Source: Secundilactobacillus angelensis (GTDB taxonomy: Bacteria > Bacillota > Bacilli > Lactobacillales > Lactobacillaceae). Taken from it: a stretch of 32,494 bases of DNA. Made by a program: the position numbers and the translations under genes. Positions within the stretch are counted from its first letter, which is position 1. The number at the start of each line of letters is the position of its first letter. Location of the stretch: assembly GCF_012641075.1 (NCBI RefSeq), contig NZ_JAAXLJ010000025.1, positions 1 through 32,494 on the forward strand, read 5' to 3'. Under the pieces are notes generated by a model. It ran no database searches. It was not told where the DNA came from and saw only the letters and a list, made by a program, of their open reading frames with translations. Positions 23,190 through 30,300 of this stretch are shown here, in pieces.

Positions 23190-23939
23190 TTAGTTAACGT
23201 TAAAGCCTTGCTGTTTAATCACTTGAATGAGTTCTGCACGTAATTTAGGATCACGTTGCAGTTCTTGGACGATATGCTTGCTGAAAGTGATTTTTTTCAA
23301 ATGACTATTGCGATGCGCATAGTAGTCAGCGGTTTTCTCGTCATAGGCGGCTAATTGATCATCAAAATCAGCTGGTAGGTCATATTGATTACTAAAGTGC
23401 ATGAGTGGTTGTGGCAATCGTGGTTTCAAATCAGGCTGCTCAGCGGGATGACCAATCGCTAATCCTAACAGCGGAAAGGTTAATTCCGGTAAATGCAGCA
23501 GATCGATGACTTGTTGTGTATGGTTTAAGATACTGCCCATGATCGTACTGCCTAATCCGAGGCTTTCTCCTGCGGTAACGATAGCCTCTGCTGCAATAGC
23601 AACGTCAAAAGTGCTGGCCATAAACTTATCGAAGGAACGTAAAATGGTTGTATCAGCGTTGGCAGCTTCCGCAATTTTGAGGTTGCGGTGCTGGTCAGCA
23701 ACCAACATGAAGTAATGACCGCTTTTTTCTAGCCAGTGATGACCAGTAATATTGCCAAGTTCCTGTTTGATTGCCGGATCGGTAATGCTAATAATGCTGT
23801 ACTGTTGAGCAAAAGTGCTGGTAGCGGCGTGTTGAGCAGCTGATACCAGAGTGGTAATTTCACCACTAGTCAAAGGTTGGTCGGTATACTGACGGATGCT
23901 GCGGTGCTGATTTAATAGCGTCAAAATATCATTAGTCAC
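23190..23939 (-). CDS. Nitroreductase family NADPH-dependent flavin oxidoreductase
   Basis: 249 residues of the NfsA/FRP branch, FMN dependent. HRSIRQYTDQPL near residue 12 is the FMN phosphate contact, ATSTFAQQYSII the typical second segment, AAEAIVTAGESLGLGSTIMGSI the central helix, and LTFPLLGLAIGHPAEQP the start of the C-terminal excursion. GTG start at 23939, with GGAG 8 nt upstream. It is downstream of nrdI in one unit: the nrdI stop is next to its binding site. Confidence 0.93.
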   Translation of the reverse strand: MTNDILTLLNQHRSIRQYTDQPLTSGEITTLVSAAQHAATSTFAQQYSIISITDPAIKQELGNITGHHWLEKSGHYFMLVADQHRNLKIAEAANADTTILRSFDKFMASTFDVAIAAEAIVTAGESLGLGSTIMGSILNHTQQVIDLLHLPELTFPLLGLAIGHPAEQPDLKPRLPQPLMHFSNQYDLPADFDDQLAAYDEKTADYYAHRNSHLKKITFSKHIVQELQRDPKLRAELIQVIKQQGFNVN

Positions 23940-23951
23940 GGAATCGTCTCC

Positions 23952-24419
23952 TTACAGATCTAAAAATTGAAGCCGCTCGACTAGCTTTTTGTAAACTCGT
24001 GGTTCGTCGGCCGGGACACCACGCAGTTCGTAGTCATCAATAAAAGGCGCGTCGAATTTTTGGCAATAACGCCGGGCAGTTAAACAATACTGTTCGTTGA
24101 AGTTTTTGTTGCCACTACCAACCACCCCAATCAGTTGTTTAGCGTTATCGTGGTAATCAATGTATTCACCCATCACATTAGTCATGAGTTCCTTGACACC
24201 ATTGTCGATGCCGTTACCGCCATCTAAGTAGGTTGGCACAAAACAGAAGAATGGTTTGGCTTCGTCAGCGAAGTCAGTCTGTTCAGAAATTTCGGTTGCT
24301 TCGATTTCTGGCAGTCCCTTGTTTTTAAGGTGTTGAGCAAATGCGTAGTGGGTCAAGTGCTCGACAAAATTCCGCGTATTGCCCTCAATTGAAATAAATA
24401 AAATTCGTATTGGATCCAT
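23952..24419 (-). CDS. nrdI: NrdI-like flavodoxin (class Ib ribonucleotide reductase assembly protein)
   Basis: 155 residues. ILFISIEGNTRNFVEHL is the FMN phosphate loop (SxxGNT), PFFCFVPTYLDGGNG precedes the second flavin loop, and GVVGSGNKNFNEQYCLTARRY matches NrdI. NrdI supplies oxidant to build the dimanganese-tyrosyl cofactor of NrdF. No nrdE, nrdF or nrdH is in the window, which is unusual since they often cluster. GGAGG lies upstream of ATG 24419. It could serve as a general flavodoxin partner of the adjacent nitroreductase, but that is a guess. Confidence 0.88.
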   Translation of the reverse strand: MDPIRILFISIEGNTRNFVEHLTHYAFAQHLKNKGLPEIEATEISEQTDFADEAKPFFCFVPTYLDGGNGIDNGVKELMTNVMGEYIDYHDNAKQLIGVVGSGNKNFNEQYCLTARRYCQKFDAPFIDDYELRGVPADEPRVYKKLVERLQFLDL

Positions 24420-24474
24420 AGTGTTTTTCCTCCAAATAATCGATATAATGGTAGATGTTGTGTTGATGGCATAC

Positions 24475-24497
24475 GTGATACATACTGATAGTATTAC
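24475..24497. promoter_or_regulatory. Candidate operator between nrdI and tetR
   Basis: GTGATAC (24475-24481) and GTATTAC (24491-24497) form an inverted repeat, 6 of 7 matching, with a 9-nt gap. This size suits TetR regulators; the divergent tetR gene starts at 24611. Confidence 0.4.
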
Positions 24498-24551
24498 CAG
24501 TTAATTGTAGGCTATATATAGTAGTGAAAGCAAGAAGCAAAAATCTGGTCG

Positions 24552-24579
24552 TTTATTTACTCGTCAACTATGATATAAC
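24552..24579 (+). promoter_or_regulatory. Promoter of the tetR-prenyltransferase unit
   Basis: TTTATT (24552-24557) and extended -10 TGATATAAC (hexamer 24574-24579) are 16 nt apart. Confidence 0.5.
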
Positions 24580-24610
24580 AGAAATATAAAAAGAATGCAG
24601 AGGTGATAAC

Positions 24611-25186
24611 ATGACGGAAAAACAGGATTTAAGAGTGCGGCGGACGAACGAACAGATCACCAAAGCTTTCTTTGGTTTACTTAAGGATAAGGGATTTAAG
24701 ACCATGACGGTGCAAGACATTAGCAAGCGAGCACGGATCGGTCGGTCAACATTTTACAGCCATTATTATGATAAATATGATTTGTTGGAAAAATTAGTTG
24801 CTGAATATACGGAAGTTTTTCGGACGATTGTGGATCAGCGGTTCAGCGTACATACGCCTGAGATTGGCTCAAACACCGTTAAAGTGCTAATTATTGCACT
24901 GACCCAATATCGGGAGATCTTATTGCAGTTATTTGACATTCACACTGAAACGGCTGACTTGGAGCGGAACTTTAAAGAAATTTTGCGTTCAACGGCTTAT
25001 CAATATTTCCAGCACGTTGAATTACCAAGCGAAATTGACTTGCCGTTAGAGTATTTGAGTGATCTGTATGCTAGTAACGTGATGCTGTTTTTGCTGTGGC
25101 AGTTACGTCATGGAAAAAACGATTCTGTGATTCAATTTGGCGATCGACTACAAGAATTTGTATTAAACCCAATGCACGGGATTTAG
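24611..25186 (+). CDS. TetR/AcrR family transcriptional regulator
   Basis: 191 residues. The N-terminal HTH is TVQDISKRARIGRSTFYSHY (about residues 35-54), then YDKYDLLEKLV, as in the family. The C-terminal ligand domain is divergent. It lies 19 nt upstream of the prenyltransferase gene, in the same direction, and divergent from nrdI; it may repress either or both. AGAGGTGATAAC precedes the ATG. Confidence 0.9.
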   Translation: MTEKQDLRVRRTNEQITKAFFGLLKDKGFKTMTVQDISKRARIGRSTFYSHYYDKYDLLEKLVAEYTEVFRTIVDQRFSVHTPEIGSNTVKVLIIALTQYREILLQLFDIHTETADLERNFKEILRSTAYQYFQHVELPSEIDLPLEYLSDLYASNVMLFLLWQLRHGKNDSVIQFGDRLQEFVLNPMHGI

Positions 25187-25205
25187 TTAGCTATAGGAAA
25201 GGCAG

Positions 25206-26108
25206 ATGAAAAAGGTGTCAGTTATTAAAAAGGCCAACGCGCTGGTTCAAACTAAGTCAGTGGTGACTTCATTTATGCCATGTTTATTAGGGATACTATT
25301 TGCGGCTAACTACTATCACAGCTTTAATGTGGTGAACAGTTTGCTGATCATGATTAGTGTGGTTGCCTTTCACTTAGCCGTTAATGCACATAACCAGTAC
25401 AAAGATTATGAACGTTATAGAGGTAAAGACAGTCATAATAATATTCTTAAGAATTTTGACATCAAACCACTGCAGGCCCGTTCAACTATTTTAGGCCTTG
25501 CTTTACTTTCGATGATTATCGGTCTGTTCTTGGTTGATCGGACTGGGCTACCCGTTCTCTGGGTTGGCTTAGTGAGTTTTGCGGTGGGCTATTTCTATTC
25601 AGGCGGCCCATATCCAATTTCGAAGACCCCATTTGGAGAACTCTTCTCAGGTTTAACGATGGGCTACAACATCACTTTCTTGGCCACATATGTGAATATG
25701 TATCAGCTGATTGATGTTAGTGGGTTGTGGTATAAAACCTTTATTGTTGCCATCCCAGCAATTTTCACCATCAGCAATATTATGCTGGCGAACAATATTG
25801 CTGATCGGAAGGAAGATCCTGCACTGGGTCGTAAAACAATTGTTTATTATTGGGGTAAACAAGGTGGTATTCGGTTGTGGGAAGTGAGCTTTGTGATTGC
25901 CTACGTCGGGATATTGGCAGCAGTGGTTTTAGGCTACTTGCCAGTGCTGACTTTACTGGTCATCCTAACCATTCCCATTGTTTGGCGTAATACTCGTCGC
26001 TTTAGTGCACACCCGAAGAAGGAAACGACTTTTCTGTATGCCATTATTAACGCACAACTGATATTAGCGGTGACCGTTATTGGCGGTGGATTAGCGCTGA
26101 TTCTCTAA
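25206..26108 (+). CDS. UbiA/MenA-family prenyltransferase (likely demethylmenaquinone synthesis)
   Basis: 300 residues, about nine hydrophobic helices. NAHNQYKDYERYRGKD near residue 60 is the first Asp-rich prenyl diphosphate motif, with Asn at its start; NNIADRKEDPALGRKT near 198-213 is the second; GYFYSGGPYPISKTPFGELFSGLTMG lies between. MenA joins 1,4-dihydroxy-2-naphthoate (DHNA) with a polyprenyl diphosphate. No other men genes are in the window. Several lactobacilli make demethylmenaquinone from external DHNA, so a scavenging role is likely, and a second UbiA protein (as in extracellular electron transfer gene sets) is the other possibility. AGGAAAGG precedes the ATG. Confidence 0.88.
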   Translation: MKKVSVIKKANALVQTKSVVTSFMPCLLGILFAANYYHSFNVVNSLLIMISVVAFHLAVNAHNQYKDYERYRGKDSHNNILKNFDIKPLQARSTILGLALLSMIIGLFLVDRTGLPVLWVGLVSFAVGYFYSGGPYPISKTPFGELFSGLTMGYNITFLATYVNMYQLIDVSGLWYKTFIVAIPAIFTISNIMLANNIADRKEDPALGRKTIVYYWGKQGGIRLWEVSFVIAYVGILAAVVLGYLPVLTLLVILTIPIVWRNTRRFSAHPKKETTFLYAIINAQLILAVTVIGGGLALIL

Positions 26109-26148
26109 AAATAGTGCGACGTAACTAAGTAGAAACTAGAATTTAATG

Positions 26149-26187
26149 AAAAAACCATTTCGACTTTATTGGACGGAATGGTTTTTT
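26149..26187. terminator. Bidirectional terminator after the prenyltransferase gene
   Basis: AAAAAACCATTTCG (26149-26162) pairs with CGGAATGGTTTTTT (26174-26187) with one G-U pair. It can serve both the prenyltransferase (+) and the tetR gene (-) that converges on it. Confidence 0.9.
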
Positions 26188-26289
26188 ACGATGGACGGTT
26201 GTAATCTGAGATGTGCGCATTCTTAGACTATGTTGAAGTCATAAATAAGAACAAATCCTTCTAGGATGAACTCATACTAAAGTCAGCTA

Positions 26290-26904
26290 TTATTGACGAT
26301 GTTGTGTTTTATTCTTAAGTAGTGTCAATTGTCCCTTTTTACTAAGGGTCAATAAATTAGCTAAATCGTTAGCGTTGATATCTGGATGAATGCTCCAATA
26401 GGACAGCAAACCAATCACTTCGGCAGAACTTTCTGCTGAAATAAGGGTTCTTGCTTGTGTGTCTGATTTGGGTGCAATAGTTGCTAATCCATCAGCCACG
26501 CAATCTTCGATAACTTCGACTAATTTTTCAGTTAGGTGAGATCTGCTTGATTTATGTAGTAGGACGTCGATTAGCGGTAAATCGCTACTGAATTGGTTAA
26601 AAAAATTAAGATGAATCGTTGATAGCTGTCTAGTGAAGGAAGTCAGTGTTTGCTGTTCGAAAATTCCGTGGGCAAATATATAAAGTTTATTAACTAGGTA
26701 GTCCTCACAAGCTTCAACGAGTCCCTGTTCGTTCTCGAAGTAGTGATAAAAAGTGCCTCGGTTAATGGCAGCATGTTGACAAATCTCAACCACTTTAAGC
26801 GGTCTATTAGGCGTCTGATTCAGTAGATGAATAAACGAATTAACGATTTGTTGTTTGGTAGTTAAGTGCGAAGCATTATTACTTATCAGAAGATTATCAT
26901 CCAT
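26290..26904 (-). CDS. TetR/AcrR family transcriptional regulator
   Basis: 204 residues. The HTH is KVVEICQHAAINRGTFYHYF (residues ~37-56), followed by ENEQGLVEACEDYL. GGGGGGAT precedes the ATG at 26904. It is divergent from the giant surface protein gene, 427 nt away. An imperfect inverted repeat, GATATTG (26934-26940) and CAATACC (26946-26952), lies 30 nt upstream of its start and could be its own operator. Confidence 0.88.
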   Translation of the reverse strand: MDDNLLISNNASHLTTKQQIVNSFIHLLNQTPNRPLKVVEICQHAAINRGTFYHYFENEQGLVEACEDYLVNKLYIFAHGIFEQQTLTSFTRQLSTIHLNFFNQFSSDLPLIDVLLHKSSRSHLTEKLVEVIEDCVADGLATIAPKSDTQARTLISAESSAEVIGLLSYWSIHPDINANDLANLLTLSKKGQLTLLKNKTQHRQ

Positions 26905-27331
26905 ACTATTTATCCCCCCCAGGTTGATAATATGATATTGGCATTCAATACCAGCATTGTACCACTATGGCTTACTTTTTGTAACTTTTTCTGAACTAAT
27001 CATATGGCACTGTTTGCCTGCCCTTAAATGCTATTATATTAGCGAAAAGAGGCCATATCTCAGACACTAATCCGTATTGGCCTGCTCAATTTATTTCAGA
27101 AACTTAATTGATACCATAATAAAAAATAAAAAATCTCCCTAAAATAAACACTTTTAAACTAAATGTTTATAAGAATTAGTTGTCAGAGTTGTACAATGCA
27201 TGCTAGGTGTATGGTATGGACTATAAGTTATTACTTAAATTCCCGTTTCTTGGAGAGTAAGGGAGACAAGTTGCTCATACCGTTGCAACTCTAATAATTT
27301 TACTTTTTTAGTCTAAAAATGGGGGAATTTT
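26905..27331. other. Long intergenic region between tetR and the surface protein gene
   Basis: No gene is seen. Structure noted: the imperfect inverted repeat at 26934-26952, ATAAACA/TGTTTAT arms (27144-27150, 27164-27170), a TTGTACAA palindrome (27189-27196) next to GCATGC, and an AGTTGC/GCAACT hairpin just before the adhesin start. A TATAAG at 27222-27227 is a possible -10 without a good -35. The AT-rich leader before the surface protein is long, about 100 nt. Confidence 0.4.
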
Positions 27332-30300
27332 ATGATGCAAAAGAATCAACGTGGAGAACGTAAATTAGCTCGTGATTTAACAGATAAGAAATTGCATTAC
27401 AAAATGTATAAAATGGGCAAGCACTTCGTTTTTGCTGGCCTATTAACTTTTGGCTTCTCGGCAGTACTGGCGACCTTTTCGCCAAGCATTGTCCGTGCTG
27501 ATACGCAACAAACGACAACCACTGATACATCAGGTACAATTTCTGCGGCAGATGAATCTTCAACTACGGCTGTTTTGCAGTCTAGTTCCAGTCAATCTAC
27601 AGGCAGTGATGTTGCCTCTGATGCGCCAGCAACAGCTGATACTTCAACTGCTGATGCCACAACAACTAGTACGGATAAAGCCACCGCTAAAATTGCTAGC
27701 ACTGCATCATCTGACGCAGATAGCAGCAATGTGACTGCGGCAAAGAATGCGGCTACTACTGTTTCTAATACAACCAGTAACGCTAGTTCTAGCGCGCTAT
27801 CTGATAACAATGCAGCTACGACTAACATTACTAGCAAGACTGCATCTACTGACAGCAGCGACAACGTAAAAACCGGTCAAATTTCATCTGATTCAAATAC
27901 AACGACATTAGATTTAACTCAAAACTCAGTTAAGCTGGGTCAAAATGCTTCTAATGCAGCTTCTAGTGATGCAGACAAAACAGCCAGCGTTGATCTTACT
28001 GCTGCTCAAACTGCAGTATTGAGTAGTTTACCAACTGGTGATACTTACAAAGTTGGTGCAGACGGCACTATCACGATTGCTTTAAGTTCAGAAACTGATG
28101 AAACGACAATTACTTCGATTCAATCTCGACTGGTAACTGCCGGTTTTAAGTCGGTTAATTTAACGGTTTCGGCACCAGCAAGTACGTGGCGGACGTATGC
28201 GGGTGCAAGCACGTTGAGTTCGGAACAAACTCGCTCTGTTGGTAACGTTTTGTCAACTCCGGTTACTATGGCGGATGTTGCACTTTTAACTGCTGCTGGA
28301 ACTGGGACTTATACGGATGTAAATACCAATCAAGTAGTGACCGATGCCACAGCAACTCAACTTCAAGGCTACTATAACGATCTTGAAACAAAGTACAATA
28401 ATGGGAATCAAAATGCTCTTAAATTTAGTAACTTTCTGAACGGTGTTGATACTGCAACATTTGGCGGGTATATGAACTATCTTTCCGAAATTTATTACTA
28501 TTTCAATGGTTCCAGTGATAGTTATATTACACAGTTATCAGCTGCCTTAGATGGATTGTCCCCACAGCAGAAAGTAGCTATGGCACAGGATGCGTTTAAT
28601 GATGTTGGCTCAACTCCAATGGATTCACTTGAACATAACTCGGATACATTTTCGAATAGTCATATTTTAGTGGCTACGGATGATAATGTTGGTTTTTCAA
28701 GTAACCCACTTGGTTCATATACCCAGCCAGCAAGTATGAGTTCAGATTTCTATAATACTTTTAGTGAATTTGTAAACAGTATTTTTGCAACCTATATTGA
28801 TGCTATTGTGCCTTCTGCCGAGACGTATATTATTAATACGGTTTTGCCTGCTGTTAATACTGTTTCAGATACGCAGGAAGTGAGTGCAGCAACTGATGCT
28901 GGTGTTCAAGAAACTGTTGATAGCAGTTTGTATCAGTTGGTTCATTCGTTAATGACAATTGATGGGAGTTACTCATTGACGACCATTGTTCCCAAATTGG
29001 ATGCTATGTACAAACAGTTGGGATCTCTAGCGATTGCTGTTGGGGCTTCTTCCACTGAAACTCTTGCTGAGTATGTTGGGGCTGCGGCTTACGGTTCAGT
29101 AACTGGGACATCGGCTGCAAATGGGACGATGGAAGCGTTCCCTAATTTCTCTACGTGGAACAACGTCTATTACGATTATTCAAGGGCACTTGTTAGCACG
29201 TTATATGGTGCTGCTATGCTTGGAAAATACAAAGCCATCTCAATATTATATTCAGAAACGCCAACTGATATTGATTCAGTATGGACAGCATTAGGTGTGA
29301 CGGCCGCCACCAAACCGAGTGATATTGATGTGTCTAAGTTTGACTCTTCAATTGACACAACTAAAAGTACTCAAGTGGAAGTTTATCAACAAGGTGTTTG
29401 GGATGTTTATCACTATATCAAACCATTTTATGATGCTGCTCTAAAAGATGTTGCAGCTGGTACAAAGGTAACAGGAGCCACTGAAAAAGCAGCAATGGAT
29501 GCTGTTTGGAGTCGCGTGACTGATGCAACTCAAGGTGGCCAAACAATCACTGACAGTGCTGGTGATGCACTTACGCTAACCCCAGATGCCAGTGTTGATA
29601 CTTCAGAAACTAATCCGCATGAGCAAGCAAATTATGTCAGCCCACAGACTGAAGCATATTTGGTCAGTTTCTATGACGCTGCAGTGAAGGCTGACTCATT
29701 GTCATATTCTGAGCAGCCGGTGTATGCCACAACACTGACTAATGCAAGTGGCGATACGATCAGTACAACATACACTAATTATGGAGATCCAATTACCACA
29801 GATGCTAGTGGTAATGAGTTGACTGGTGCCTATGGAGATAGTATTGATACCTCTAAGTTGCCCAAGACAATTACAGTGGATGGTAAGAGTTACGACTTAC
29901 CAACAGATTTAAGTAAGTACACTGTTCCTGAGAATGGTGGGGTCATCAATATTGTTTATGCCGGCCAGACGGTTACAGAAGGAAAGACACAAACAGTTTC
30001 AGTTACTGCGACGGACGCACCAACAGGTCAGACTTTTGACTATACAATTACTAATAGTGATGGTGCAACTGTTTCGAAAGGAACTGGCGTGGCATTTGGC
30101 ACATCTGCTGCCAATGGCCTAACTCTTGATACAGGTCAGACCTTGACAATTTCTAATTATGCCACTGCCACTGTGACCCCAACTGTTACACCATCGGCAA
30201 CTTTAACGTATGATGCTGCACTGATTGACGGTGCTAATAACAATAGCTTAACTGATATTGTTGTTGCATATACCGATAAGTTTGCAGAGGACGCTTCTAA

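Noticed and set aside
27450-27864. Overlapping open frames on both strands in the Ser/Thr/Ala-rich part of the surface protein
   Set aside because: They are side effects of low-complexity codons; the frame starting at 27332 has the signal sequence and continues for 1721 codons.
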